From the NCBI GenBank assembly GCA_024364805.1, contig CM044524.1, forward strand, positions 545,900 to 572,732: DNA of 26,833 nucleotides. The letters run 5' to 3'. Positions 9,685-20,284 of the stretch are shown in pieces. The position numbers and the translations under genes are program-made. How positions within the stretch are numbered: position 1 is the stretch's first letter; each line of letters begins with the position of its first letter. The DNA is from Euprymna scolopes (lineage: Eukaryota > Mollusca > Cephalopoda > Sepiida > Sepiolidae). Below the pieces are notes generated by a model, which was not told the origin of the DNA, searched no databases, and was given only the letters and a program-made list of their open reading frames with translations.

Positions 9685-9877
9685 GCTGGGAAAGATGGTA
9701 TCATGCCCAATGAACATATATTATACTGCCCTCTCCCTCCCACAAGGATAAGATAATGCCTGGAAGAATGGTATCATAATAAACAAACATATACTACACT
9801 ATCCCACAGGGGAGAAGGTAATACCTGGGATAATGGTCTTGTGATACCAGAATAGATACTAAGCTATCCATTACCCT
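9685..9877 (+). repeat. Degenerate tandem repeat, about three units
   Basis: Three successive units start near 9685, 9758 and 9823. The first two share ATGGTATCAT, then AACATATA-like sequence. All three have a CTGGGA/CTGGAA start. Units are about 73, 65 and 55 bases and diverged, which points to an old tandem duplication. A minus-strand frame (9794-10021) overlaps it but is not recognisable. Confidence 0.55.
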
Positions 9878-10810
9878 AAATTTAACACTAAGTGGTTGTA
9901 ATAGCTTCAGATTCAGACATGCAGATACCAAATCTTTATTAGTAATAAATATGAAAATGCCAGAACAATTCCCTGATTCCAAATTGGCTGATTCAAGCAA
10001 ATTAGTCTGACAGAAGAGCATGGTTTTCGTTGCTGCCTTACGTCAGACTAATTGTTTTAATATGTACATTAATTTGATTCTGCGAATTAGTCTGTGCCCC
10101 CCCCCTCATTTTTATGTAAAGCTCTTACTATCATAGGTAGTTGAGCACTTTTCTCATTGCTGCATAAAGGCCCCATATTAGATTGATGCTCTTCCTGGCC
10201 ATTATATTAATTTACTTTTATTCTTCTGGTCGCCTAGATGACTGTCATGATTAGTCTTTTATATATAACGATTTCCCACGCCGCAACATGGTCATTATCA
10301 CAATTACCTATCATATTAATGATACACACATGAACATGACTTTCTGAATTGGATACTCTCATGCCTTGCGTTGCTTGGAAGTTTCCCGTCTGCATTTCAA
10401 ATTATGCACACATTTTCATTTTGAATTCCATTTGATTGTCTTGCCAAAAGTTTCTGCTATGTTTCAAAACTTTTCATCACCTCCAAACAAAACATATTGC
10501 TGCTGAGACTCTAGGGAGTCTGTGAATTAAGAGCCCGATTTATAGGGACATCAGAAGTGTGGAGTTGTGCAGGAATATGTTTGTTCGGATTACATTATAT
10601 TTAAATTTCTGTATGTTGGTACAGTCAGAGAAACAAGGAGCTGACAGAATTCCAAAGGCAAGCAGTTTGAGGAAAGAACTATTAGAGTAAGAAATCTTTT
10701 TCTGCATCTGGGGTCCTCTACAGTGAAGGGGTGGGATTTTGCTGATTGTTGGATTGGTAAAGGATATTTACATTGAAGGAGTACAATTGGAAGTTTGTTA
10801 TAGTTTAGTG
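9878..10810. other. Spacer downstream of a LINE fragment, no gene
   Basis: It would be the 3' side of the minus-strand reverse-transcriptase fragment at 10811-11100, but I could not recognise the expected C-terminal part of that protein. A run of eight or more C lies near 10098. No RNA gene was seen. Confidence 0.45.
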
Positions 10811-11100
10811 TTTCTTTTTCTTTGCAAATAGTTTGGCATCATTCATATACATGAGATGGTTTATTCTTTGTTTGTAAAGTTTTTACTCCTGATTATAATG
10901 TTGAGTGGCATCATGACTGCTAAAAAGCAGTAGAGATAGTTTCCATGGAAAATACCTCTGGATTTTTATCTTTGTCAGGTGTCGTGCTTCAGCTGTCAGT
11001 TCCAGGATTTATAGTCCAGGAAGAATTGTCTAATCACAATGACAACTCTCCTGATCCAGTATTAATTGTACCCATTGTTTACAAGACATTGCAGAATTCA
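10811..11100 (-). pseudogene. Non-LTR retrotransposon reverse transcriptase, central fragment
   Basis: On the minus strand two neighbouring conserved blocks appear in the order expected of the palm domain. The first reads RGIFHGNYLYCFLAVMMPL-like, matching the family pattern RGIFQGDSLSPLLF followed by a hydrophobic PL segment. The second reads NHLMYMNDAKLFAKKKK, matching HLLYMDDLKLFAKN. The catalytic YMDD is therefore YMND here, and stops interrupt the stretch between blocks, so the copy is inactive. Upstream on the minus strand (to about 11100) a SWNxQL segment fits the usual lead-in. I assign a non-LTR (LINE) origin with fair confidence. The clade is uncertain. Confidence 0.6.
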
Positions 11101-11257
11101 TTTCTGTTGTCCCAATCAATTCTTGTAGACTTTTTTATATACTAGTGCTTCACCATTTACCAAAGCCAAAAGCCACTTGAGGATTAAGAAGATAAGTGAG
11201 ATTTTCAGTTGGATAATGGAACAGTTGTATGAAAGAATTGAGAACTATAATTCATAA

Positions 11258-11449
11258 GATGACTCAACGGATATTTGGAAACGACCTGTTGTAGTCCGTA
11301 GAGAAACATTCCTGCAGAAACGTGTTCCACAGGTGGAAAGTTCTTGGAAAGAAGCCCTGTTCATAGAAATTCCATTTGATTTCATGCAAAGAAAGAAAAG
11401 ACAGTTCTTTGCAGAGTTTGGAGCAAGACGATATCGAGTGCTGGAATAA
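11258..11449 (+). other. Unrecognised open frame, possible decayed coding sequence
   Basis: Sixty-three codons are open before a TAA. The text is rich in charged and aromatic residues, including WKRPVVVRRETFLQKRVPQ and later KRQFFAEFGARRYRVLE, which reads more like real protein than most AT-rich frames here. The same frame is also open for 42 codons just upstream (11129-11254), separated by one stop. No start codon or convincing splice site fits well. The minus strand is also open across much of this stretch, so the coding strand is uncertain. It could be a fragment of an unknown transposon protein, a host pseudogene, or chance. Confidence 0.3.
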
Positions 11450-11480
11450 ACTTAAGAGCGTTCAATTTCAGTGCTTGCTT

Positions 11481-11621
11481 TTTTCTTTTTTCTTAACCTG
11501 ATTGCCACCTCAATTATTTTACACCTGTGAACTGAAGAACTCTCACCCATTCTTTTTATGTGACTAAACCAACAAAGTATTCTGTTTTGTACACATCTCC
11601 CTATACTGTCCACATTTAATC
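11481..11621 (+). repeat. Inverted repeat, left member of a 2-kb-spaced pair
   Basis: It is the reverse complement of 13571-13691 at roughly 85-90%, apart from an extra stretch of about 20 bases near 11575-11595. Shared blocks include TCTTAACCTG, CACCTCAATTATTTTACA and GTGAACTGAAGAACTCTCAC. The right member lies inside the element 12960-14612, so this is probably a fragment of the same family in the opposite orientation. Confidence 0.75.
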
Positions 11622-11671
11622 TAGATGTAATTAATTTAGACTAGTTGCCCTACCGTCGGGTTGAGTCTAGT

Positions 11672-12600
11672 CTACTATTTCAATTGTTACTGGAGAGAAT
11701 GAATTCATTTATAGTATTAAGTAACTTTGCAATCACTTCATAACATATAGTATCTGGTATTCTAAAGTAGTTACCCATCCAAGACCTGATCTGGCTAAAC
11801 ATTGCTTAACTTTGATGATTAGATGAGAATCAAAATAAGAAAATAAATTGCTATCTCTGTTCATAACATCGGAGGTGGTTTTAGAGTTGCGCATTAAGTT
11901 GATCCACAAAATGTACTATGAGCCTTGGATGCAAACATCCACAATGTTGTTTAAACCCACCTGTAGCTCATTATAATTTGTTTCAGATGTATATTCATTA
12001 TTGTGGGTGACATAGCAGCTTTTGTGAACGAAAAGACCAGACTTTGAGAGGCAGACATGATTATACATATCAAATGTCAGACTGTTTCGATCACCTATCC
12101 AGAAGTTGGTCAACATCCTGCATGTCCTTTACTGCTTTTTTTAGTTGACAGTAGGCACTTAGTCTTGTGATAACCCCTGAAAATCAAGTGCTCCCAAGTG
12201 TTGACACAGATGTTAACTCTTATTACACTGGAAGCGAAAGTGGTGTCATTCTTACAACTGACGGCTCAGCCTAGATATACCATGTTCAAGTTCTTTCACG
12301 ACTCTTGAGTCATTTTCACTATTACCTTTTTTGTTATTTTATTTCAAAGTTCTCAGAAATCAAGGGGCCCACAACCTGGGGCTAACACTTGAAGTTACCG
12401 TATAATGGGTGAACCCATGCATTCTGACATCATAATTCAGTTTTGATTGATTCTTTTGAAAGAAGGTCTGCATTTTAGTGGGATTCCTTTGGAAAATGCT
12501 GGTGACTCTTGTTTCTTCTGATTATCTCTACTGGACATATTGTATGGCTTCAGCTTGCGTGCTTTTATGTATTTTTTTTTTTTTTTATTTGTAGCAGTAT
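11672..12600. other. Spacer, no gene recognised
   Basis: No coding or RNA signal was identified. The minus-strand frame 11916-12116 (66 codons) resembles nothing known to me. The stretch ends in a T run just before the TG microsatellite. Confidence 0.5.
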
Positions 12601-12628
12601 AAACAATATCTATATATATTTTCAAAGT

Positions 12629-12631
<3 letters not shown>

Positions 12632-12670
<39 letters not shown>
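12632..12670. repeat. (TG)n microsatellite
   Basis: A perfect GT run of about 39 bases. The sequence that follows (12671-12850), with AACAGATTATGACCAAACCT and AAGGTTAAGGTCAAACTG, reads like the flank of a dispersed repeat rather than unique DNA. Confidence 0.95.
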
Positions 12671-12671
<1 letters not shown>

Positions 12672-13570
12672 AATTCTCCTACAACCCACCACTCAACAGA
12701 TTATGACCAAACCTGGCATGATGATAGTCCCTCACCTAGGGATGGTGCACACCATTTTTCAAGGTTAAGGTCAAACTGTATGTATGCTCTTCTACAGCCC
12801 ACACCACTGGATCGATCATTGCTAGTATTTGATACTTTCATTGTGTGTTTTTCTTAAGTCAGTTTATTTATTATTTAAAATGTGCCTAAAAAACAGTTTA
12901 TACAGTTTTTTTTTTTCTGAACGTTTGTTTAAATCTATAATATATATATATGCATGCACACTAGCTGTGCTTACCTGACGTTGCTCAGGATGCAAGGAAG
13001 TCATTGTAGTTTTTTAAATTTTATTTGTTTGTATATTTTTAAACTTAAGTTAGATTCAATTTAAAATTAGTTATTAACTTTGGAGATATTTTTTGTGCAA
13101 TGATTATTTAAATGTTTCTACATTCACCAATTGAACAAAGTCATAAAGTAGACCTTGGGTTTACTTCTGCAGCCTCTTGACCCTTGCTTCCTTTATTTTA
13201 TGCTTTAGTCTTATTCTGTAAGTGATGTTTCTGACAAAGGGTAAATAATTGCTGTTTTCTGGGCCAGAATCTATCCATCTAACACTTATTGTTGCCTTTG
13301 AAGTCATATTTTTTTACGCTTATTAAGTAAGGTGGTTTCATGCCTTGTCTGGAGGCATAAAAAAAGTACATAATTATATTGCAAGTAACATGGTACAACA
13401 ATAACAAATAAAAATTAAAAACCGACTTTGTGGGGAGGCAAATCAATAAAAACAATAATAAATTAAAATATCTGTAATTCCTTTCATTTTTATTTCTCTT
13501 GTAATTTCTGTGCATTTCCTGTTTTATGATAAGACATTCAATTACACTAATTGTTATCAACATCTGTGAA

Positions 13571-13691
13571 AGATTAAATGTGAACAGTATAGGGAGACGT
13601 GTTGGTTTAATCACATTTAAAGAATTGGTGAGAGTTCTTCAGTTCACAGATGTAAAATAATTGAGGTGGAATTCAGGTTAAGAAAAAAAAA
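13571..13691 (-). repeat. Inverted repeat, right member of the 2-kb-spaced pair
   Basis: Reverse complement of 11481-11621. It lies inside copy B of the ACTAGC-terminal family. Confidence 0.75.
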
Positions 13692-14242
13692 CATAGGAAT
13701 TGGTAAGAATGAATTTGAAAGAAAGAGTGATAAAGACCTGGTCAGAGATTAGTCTGGAAATCAATTTCTAAAAGTTGTCCATATTCTAGTAGGTTGCTAA
13801 TGTTGATGATCTGTCTACGTTTTTAAATTTTATTTTTAATCTTTTATGATTACTGGGTGTTAGGGTTAGTTAATATTTGTAATCTTACCGTTTCAAATGA
13901 AGGGTTTTTAAAGTTGGACAAATATTTCAGTAGATGTGTATTTGTGAATGTTCCTTTTTTTATTTTTTATCTATATCTCTACTATGGTGTGTTCATTCTC
14001 TATGTACTCAAGAACGGCTGGGTCAATTTTTTATGAAATTTCACACAAAGAACGGCTGAAATTTCACACAAAGAACTTCATGTGCCTGGCAGTGTTCTTA
14101 GATAGGTTTTGTGTTGGAATGTCTTCGATAAATATCAATAATCGAAATAATCCGATGAAAGAAGGAACAGGTGATTTGAACCAGAGTTAATTCCTTACAC
14201 AGCCTTTGAAGTTTTATTACCACACAAGTTAAAAGGCTTGAC

Positions 14243-14384
14243 ATAAAATCAACAGTAGGTGTGTGTTCAAAATGAATGTTTCTGTTTTCAGTATAATTGG
14301 AGTATGGTACTTGATTTTTTTTCCATTTTAGACTTTAATTAAAGCCATTATATATAAAATGATTTTATAAAATCAACAGTAGGT
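14243..14384 (+). repeat. Exact 18-base direct repeat, 124 bases apart
   Basis: ATAAAATCAACAGTAGGT occurs at 14243-14260 and again at 14367-14384. The flanks differ. It may be a microhomology duplication within the element or a target-site duplication of a small lost insert. Confidence 0.7.
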
Positions 14385-14612
14385 TCTCTACAGTGCAATT
14401 TTGATTACAATGAATTGGGAAACAAGTCATAGTGAGAGGCATGTGAGCTTCCTCCTGTGCACTGCAGTGGATCTCCAACTAGAACAGCCAATCAAATGAT
14501 TTGGTTGAAAAATGTGTGATTTCACTGATTTCAATGACAATAAAAATATGGGAGTGTGAAATATTCAATCATCATCATTCAATCCCAGGCAACGTCGGGT
14601 CACCATGCTAGT

Positions 14613-17400
14613 CGTATATGAGGAGTGATTTACAGAATTTGTTTCATTTTACAGTATCAGATATTAACTACTTTTAGAAATGAAGAATATTGAATTAATA
14701 GTAAAAAATAAATTTCCAACAAAGCCGATGCCATGATTAGAAATTAAAGCCTAACTCTTGATCTTCAATCTGAGATTCTACTAACTGATCTAGTTGTATT
14801 TTTGATAAATAAACCTTAGAACATCAACTTTAAAAAAAATAATTATAGTTTTGGCGTGACGTCATAGATTTGATTTTCATCATGTTTGTAAACATAAATT
14901 CAAACATCGGCGATAATAAATAAATGAAAATCATCGTCAAGTGTTAAAAATTATTTTATTAGTTCAAAACAACAGATGAGATTGCAAATTGCGTTATTAC
15001 GATCGAACTTGTGCATTCATGACCTGAAAGCTTCATCTCTTTGTTGTAGATATTGATGGTGTGAAACTAAGAAAGCAACTTTTGTCATGGATGCGTGTCA
15101 GAAGCAGAGATGCGTCCTCATTCTCAATGCACTTTTGTCAGGAATTTAATGGTGTCTATGTGGAAAATAAATTCTGGAGCAGAAAAGGTCATTCATTTTA
15201 ATGGTATCACTCCCTTCTTCGTAGCTCTTCAACTTTTTGAGTTAAAAAAAATAGGCTCTACTTTTAAAAAGACGCTCGTATATCATCTTCTTAGCCTAGT
15301 AAAAGTATACATCTGTAAGAAACCTATATTTACTAGTAGTATTAAAAACTTGTGTTTTTGGAATTTTTGTCTTCACATGCAAATCGGAACGTGATTGTTG
15401 GCAAAAGAATAGGCAGAGTACACATTACTAAGGCAGTAATATTCATGATGTCAAATTGTCAAAACAGTGAAGTTTTTGCTTTTTTTTTTTTTTTACATTT
15501 GCCATACCTAAGTTCAAATCGTACGTAAATGCAAAAGTTTTTATTTTAACTGGATATTTGTTTTAGAAATTTAAAGTAATTACCATAACATGTAAAAACG
15601 TTACATATTTTTTTTTCAACTAGGTAAGTTTTTTAATCCATAAAAATATTACTAATAATGAGTATTCAACATTAGTTCAAAGTGAATTATTTTTACTTGA
15701 AAACATAACTTACAAAGAAACTAAGTACAGATAGAAATTGACATACCCAGATACTGTGTAAACTGTACACAAAGAGCAGATGTAAACTTTTTTTTGTTTT
15801 TTTTAATTTATGCACACAAGAAAATATGGTGCACGTGTCTCATGTGTACATTCATCCAAATCGTTCAGCTTCCTGACTTAAAATACACCAAATATTGATG
15901 GGTTTTTTTTTTCCCCTTTTCCTTTTTAAAACTCGAACATGTTTTGCAGAGTGAAAACCAACCAACCAAACCAAAATCCATGAATAAATATTTGAAAATA
16001 TAAATAATTTAAAACATAAAAACTTTTACCAAAATGACCCAAAAAGGTTTGATATGCCATAAAACAAAATAAACCAACAACCTATCATTCAAATCTCATT
16101 CAAAAACACGGAGAGATTTACATCAGAAACGGATGCAATCACTGTTTATGGTAATTCAATCAGGTGTCAATACAGAAAACGGTTTCTTTTTTTTTTGTTC
16201 AATGATAAAGAGATGAGCTTTTATGCAAACGATGCCAACCATTTGAATGACACAAGATGTACACATTGTTAAATGTATTTGATACCATTGCTAATGGTCC
16301 TGGATCAACTGCATAGAACAGCACTGTCAGCTTTTCTTTGTAAAGTGTATCATCCTCCAATTATCTTTGCTAAAAGGACAACTCTAAAAGTTGTTGGCGG
16401 GTTCATTTATCTTGCAAGTATTCTTCTTTTGTCAAACTTTCATCTAGAAATTCTTTCATGCAATTAAAAAAAAAAATAGTTGCTTCCTTTTGGGAAGGGG
16501 GGGGGGGCTTTGGTTTCTGAAGGGAATGAACCGACGAACGAAGATCCAAAGTGCTTTTGTTGTATCAAATCTCGTGTTTAACAGTGAAATCTGAGTGACA
16601 CGCATCTATCAGGTCTGATCACTTAATCAGTTCTATAATACATGACTGAGTCTTGTTATAAGAGTGCCTCATCTCAAGATAGAGTAATACTACCATATTT
16701 GGTATGTGCCGCTCAGAGCATTTTTTTTTATTGCCTTGACAGGGTACGAAATTCATATCTATTCTTGGTGAAACAATTTCATTAAAAATTGTACAGGCGA
16801 TATTGTTTTATCGGGTATTTGTTAGAAAAATGGGGAATCATTTTGAGTTAAAATTTAGTGTTACACTTGTAAGTTTAAGAATGTGCTTGAAATGTGTGCA
16901 TATGCTGAAATAGTCTCTAAATTCTGTTTGTATGAAACCTCTATTGTTTTTTGGGGGTTTTTTTTGTGTTTTTTTAAACAATTATTTCAGCATATGGTCA
17001 CTGATAATTGACAATAATTCAGTTTTCTTCCAAAGATTTTTTTTAAGTTGCTAATGCAGCGTTCTTTTTTAAAGAACAGCCAGATGTTTCAAATTTCATT
17101 GGGTTTTATTTTAAAAATTTTTTTGCTTAGTCTGAATGGAGCTATGATAAAAAAAAATTCCATAATTAATCTGTGTATTGTATTGTTATCTGATACAAGA
17201 TCTCACGGGACTTAGTTATTGCTAAATTACTTTATTCACCGTGTATCCTTTTATTTCATAAAGCTTCTTTTCTGTTAATACTTTATTTTTTTTATTAACC
17301 CTAATGCTCAGGTTACAACACTTGGCAATTAAGAATTTGGAGATACGCAGCTTTCAATCAACTTAAACGATTGACGTCATTAGAAGTAACAAAATTTCAA
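14613..17400. other. Long AT-rich spacer, no gene recognised
   Basis: Nearly 2.8 kb without a recognisable gene or element. Open frames at 15095-15394 (+, 99 codons) and 16273-16467 (+, 64 codons) show no known motif. Another reading of 15030-15200 (+) is also open but equally anonymous. Several T runs (about 15480, 15790, 15900, 16190), a G run near 16497-16507 and many AATAAA-like words are present. It could include untranslated or intronic sequence of a host gene, which the sequence alone does not show. Confidence 0.5.
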
Positions 17401-17455
17401 TAGGTTGTGAAACGTATAAAAAAAAAAAGTTTGTATTTTATAATCACAGAAACAA

Positions 17456-17960
17456 TTAAAAATATTGGCAAAAATCGGTTTGACTTGAGGTGACATTCAC
17501 GCAAAATCGGTTTAGCCAGCTCCTTCCACAGAAAACACAGCATCCCAGATGAATGTAGACCATACATGAGTCTGCAGCAACCAAAATAGTGATGGGTAGC
17601 CAGTCTCGGGACCAACGGCGAACACTGTCGACCTGTGAACCAGAGTTAGGTTCGATGTCAGTTTTGATGGTGTGTAACCACATCTTCAGTTAGTCTCCCA
17701 GGCATCTTTGCTAATCTTGGAGTGGTTCTGGAGCTATTGTTTCATGGATGAACTCTCCTAGGTTGCAGCGTGCAACATGGCTGAACTAGTGAAATCTAGC
17801 ATTGCATTCCGATTTGGATATTGGAAACGAAATGATGGCAGCAGACCTGCAGAATTCAGCAAAGGCAGTATAGGTCAAGCACTTGTAGCCTTTTTAGATT
17901 CGTAGTTCCCATCGGAGCAGGTTTCGCAGCCATAGCAAAGAATCATCCAAACAAGTGGGG
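17456..17960 (-). pseudogene. RTE-like LINE, 3' end of the reverse-transcriptase ORF, decayed
   Basis: Non-LTR elements copy themselves through RNA, and this is the post-palm C-terminal region. On the minus strand, from high to low coordinates, I read LCYGCETC with YESKK, then LKRLQVLDLYCL, then HHFVSNIQI, and finally MWLHTIKTDIEP followed by VRRWSRDWLPI. These follow the RTE-type order YGCETW, a CLRxILxxRWxxxVSNxEV segment, and a GRPxxxWLxTIxxDLEP tail with RRWxxDW. The pieces fall in different frames and stops are present, so it is a dead 5'-truncated copy. A non-LTR origin is well supported. The RTE clade is my best reading. Confidence 0.6.
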
Positions 17961-19084
17961 TTATGTTTTCATAGGACACTTTTGTATCTGAGCTTGTGTA
18001 CAAGCAACTAAAGAAATAACATTTGTATTTTCATATTTCTTGTTAATATATTTAAAAAAAGTGTCTTTGTGGTTGGATGAAAAATGTTTGTGTCTATGAA
18101 AATTGGGTGTGATGGAATATAAGAAATTTATAAATTACATATTACTAAGGAAATCTCGTGAGTTATCTTTTGATAATATGGATTCTTTGTTGTCTAAAAT
18201 ATTTAACCAAAAGACATATTTGTGGCCACTGTGAACCTGCACTTGTGTACATTAATTGCAAATGTGATCATTCACTTGTCTTTAAATTTGATGCTTGATT
18301 TCAACACTGCCTATAGTGTCAATCTCATGGTTTCGATCACTGCTGTAACAAACAGATTTTCCTTTGAAAAAAAAACAAAAAAACATTACAACTCTGGTTA
18401 AAAATAAGTAACAATTTTGAGAGATGCTACAAGGATACGTGAATTCGGTACCAAACAACAAACTTGCTAATCAGGACCAACATCTATTTCAACCAAAATA
18501 CAAACAATACATCAGCCAATTGTTTGTGAGAACCGCAGAAATTCAACTGATCCTTCTAGTCTTTTCTGCTAGAATACATTCAGATATCACTTGAACCACA
18601 CTGGGAGACCACTCGAGATAACTCAGCTGTAAATCTATGGACATGGAAACTTACTGACTATGGCGGGTGTCCACCATCTGGTATGAATACAACAAATAGA
18701 TATAAAATAGATAAAAAATAAATTTGCAAAGTCTTAAATGGCTCACAGTCATAGCATGGAGGCTTGTATTTAAGAAGACTTCATTATATCAAAGGTGGTC
18801 TCGCCCCAAGTTAGATATTCTTTTTCACCATCACTAGTCTGTTGTCTGCAACATGCATCTATGCACCATTACTAAACATGCAGTATTGTGTACATGTTTA
18901 CATATTTATTTGGCATTGACTGGATTGAAAATTTGATGTTTGCAATGTTAACACATTTATTTGGTAAAATAGTGGAGAGTTTTCTAATGACAATAAAATA
19001 GAAATTAATTAAATAATACATTTCTAGACGTTTTATTTTTTTCTCAAGTTGAAAAAATAAAAAAGAATATTTACTAAATTTGAA
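17961..19084. other. Spacer, no gene recognised
   Basis: It has AT-rich DNA, then a stretch of lower AT content at 18420-18680 with two frames open for 50 or so codons on the plus strand. Neither shows a motif I know. The minus-strand frame 18872-19114 is AT-driven. Confidence 0.45.
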
Positions 19085-19650
19085 TTGAAAGAAAACATTG
19101 TTGCAGTATTTCAACTCGAAAGAAATTTACTATTTTCAGCATTGAACCTGATAAATAATGAATTAGATTGTCTGGAAAATATGAATGTAATATCAAAAAT
19201 GAATACAGTAGTTGCCTACTCGCCATCCCCTACAATTTATGTTAAAAAGCACAGATGTAGTAAGAAATATGGATACTTGCAAATTTTTCCAGAGTTGGAT
19301 AATGCTTTTAAACCTTATCATTAACCTCTTTCTAGTTCACAACTCGTGAGGGACACTATGAATTACAGGCTCGTGAGGGACACTATGAATTACAGGCTCG
19401 TGAGGGACACTATGAATTACAGGCTCGTGAGGGACACTATGAATTACAGGCTCGTGAGGGACACTATGAATTACAGGCTCGTGAGGGACACTATGAATTA
19501 TAGGCTCATAAGGGAAGTTTATAAATTTAATAGGTTGTCTTTTGGAATTAAAGTTGCTCATGGAACTTTTCAACAAGTAATCAACACATGGTTATTTGGA
19601 GTTTTAGTTGCTTCCTCTTATTTGGTCATTATTTTCAAAACAAGTTGAAA
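19085..19650 (+). mobile_element. Ty3/gypsy retrotransposon fossil, reverse-transcriptase part (broken)
   Basis: This is a remnant of the pol gene of a Ty3/gypsy LTR retrotransposon. The left part reads LDCLENMNVISKMN and SPTIYVKK, like the segment before the palm domain. The right part (19516-19650) reads YKFNRLSFGIKVAHGTFQQV, a close match to the family block FNRLPFGIKVAPGTFQQV. Most of the reverse transcriptase and all of gag, protease, RNase H, integrase and both LTRs are absent from what I can see. It is clearly broken in several ways and looks old. A 27-bp minisatellite lies inside it (19343-19531). Confidence 0.8.
19343..19531 (+). repeat. 27-bp minisatellite inside the retroelement fossil, six near-identical units plus a diverged seventh
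   Basis: Units start at 19343, 19370, 19397, 19424, 19451 and 19478. The first five are identical as read and the sixth differs at one base. The stretch from 19505 is a diverged relative that continues into the reverse-transcriptase fossil. The unit begins CTCGTGAGGGACACTATGAA. The period is nine codons, so frames on both strands stay open across the array. One plus-strand frame encodes REGHYELQA per unit, which resembles the H-x-G-x-Y-x-F segment that precedes the PFG motif in Ty3-type reverse transcriptases. The array therefore seems to have grown from the host element's own sequence. The units are far more alike than the fossil is to its family, so expansion is recent. Confidence 0.95.
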
Positions 19651-20056
19651 AACAAGCGCAGCAATTGGTATTTCAAAATATAAATAAATAAATGAATATA
19701 TATTTAAACTGAAATAGAAAAAGGAATTTCTGAGGAAAACAACATATTTGCAGAAAATCATTGTTTAAAGAGAATTATCAGGGGGAAATATACGGTTCTC
19801 AAGTTATATCAAACTTGGAACTAGATTAAAATCAGCTTCTCTTTTTTTTTTTTTGGCTGGTATATATGCAATAAGTGTATGAAAGTCTTCAGGGTTGAGA
19901 GGTAGTTTTCAAGCACCTAAGTATCAGAAGAGGTCAAGTCAAAATTCTCAAGAATTGGTTGTCCATATGTGACCTATTTAAATTTTAATGGCTCATAAGT
20001 AGTCTTTAAGGATTTCTGTAGATTGTCATCAGTTGAGATGTCCATTTGACATCTAA
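19651..20056. other. Spacer after the fossil, no gene
   Basis: AT-rich DNA with a T run near 19840. No 3' part of the retroelement (RNase H or integrase) was recognised here. Confidence 0.5.
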
Positions 20057-20083
20057 ATATATATATATATATATATATATATA
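20057..20083. repeat. (TA)n microsatellite
   Basis: A perfect alternating AT run of about 27 bases. A shorter one lies at about 20571-20586, just beyond the second unit of the local duplication. Confidence 0.95.
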
Positions 20084-20155
20084 ATAAAATAGTAATCTAC
20101 GAACATGTTTCATGGTACTACTGTTCGTCAGTGTAGCTTGAGTGTTTTAGGATTG

Positions 20156-20284
20156 TTTTATAAGTAAAATAATACATATTTGTTCACGTTGAAAAATATA
20201 GGTGTTTTTCTAAGGAAAAATATTTTCCGGTTGGAGACACTAATAACCGTATTTAATTATTAAAAACTCAACAAAAAAGTTAAC
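20156..20284 (+). repeat. Local direct duplication, unit 1
   Basis: It starts TTTTATAAGTAAAATAATA and contains GGTTGGAGACACTAATAACC followed by ATTTAATTATT. It matches 20427-20570 at an estimated 75-80% with small gaps. Confidence 0.75.

Larger units (their letters stand above)
12960..14612. mobile_element. Terminal-inverted-repeat element, copy B (same family as copy A)
   Basis: The left end starts ACTAGCTGTGCTTACCTGAC followed by GTTGCTCAGG. The right end, read on the minus strand, starts ACTAGCATGG and continues ACCCGACGTTGCCTGGG. Both share the ACTAGC start and the CCGACGTTGCC core with copy A (3532-4885). The interior includes the inverted-repeat member 13571-13691, a local 23-base duplication near 14035-14078 (GAAATTTCACACAAAGAAC twice), and an 18-base exact repeat at 14243 and 14367. 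The 111-codon minus-strand frame at 13279-13614 matches no transposase motif I know. Non-autonomous or decayed. Confidence 0.6.

Noticed and set aside
13279-13614. 111-codon minus-strand frame, the second-longest in the window
   Set aside because: It lies inside the inverted-repeat element, is dominated by AT-driven residues, and shows no transposase signature that I can see.
15095-15394. 99-codon plus-strand frame
   Set aside because: No known domain. A second frame over the same bases is also open, so neither stands out.
19343-19504. CRISPR-like regular repeat
   Set aside because: The units are contiguous with no unique spacers, so it is a minisatellite. The surrounding DNA is animal-like.
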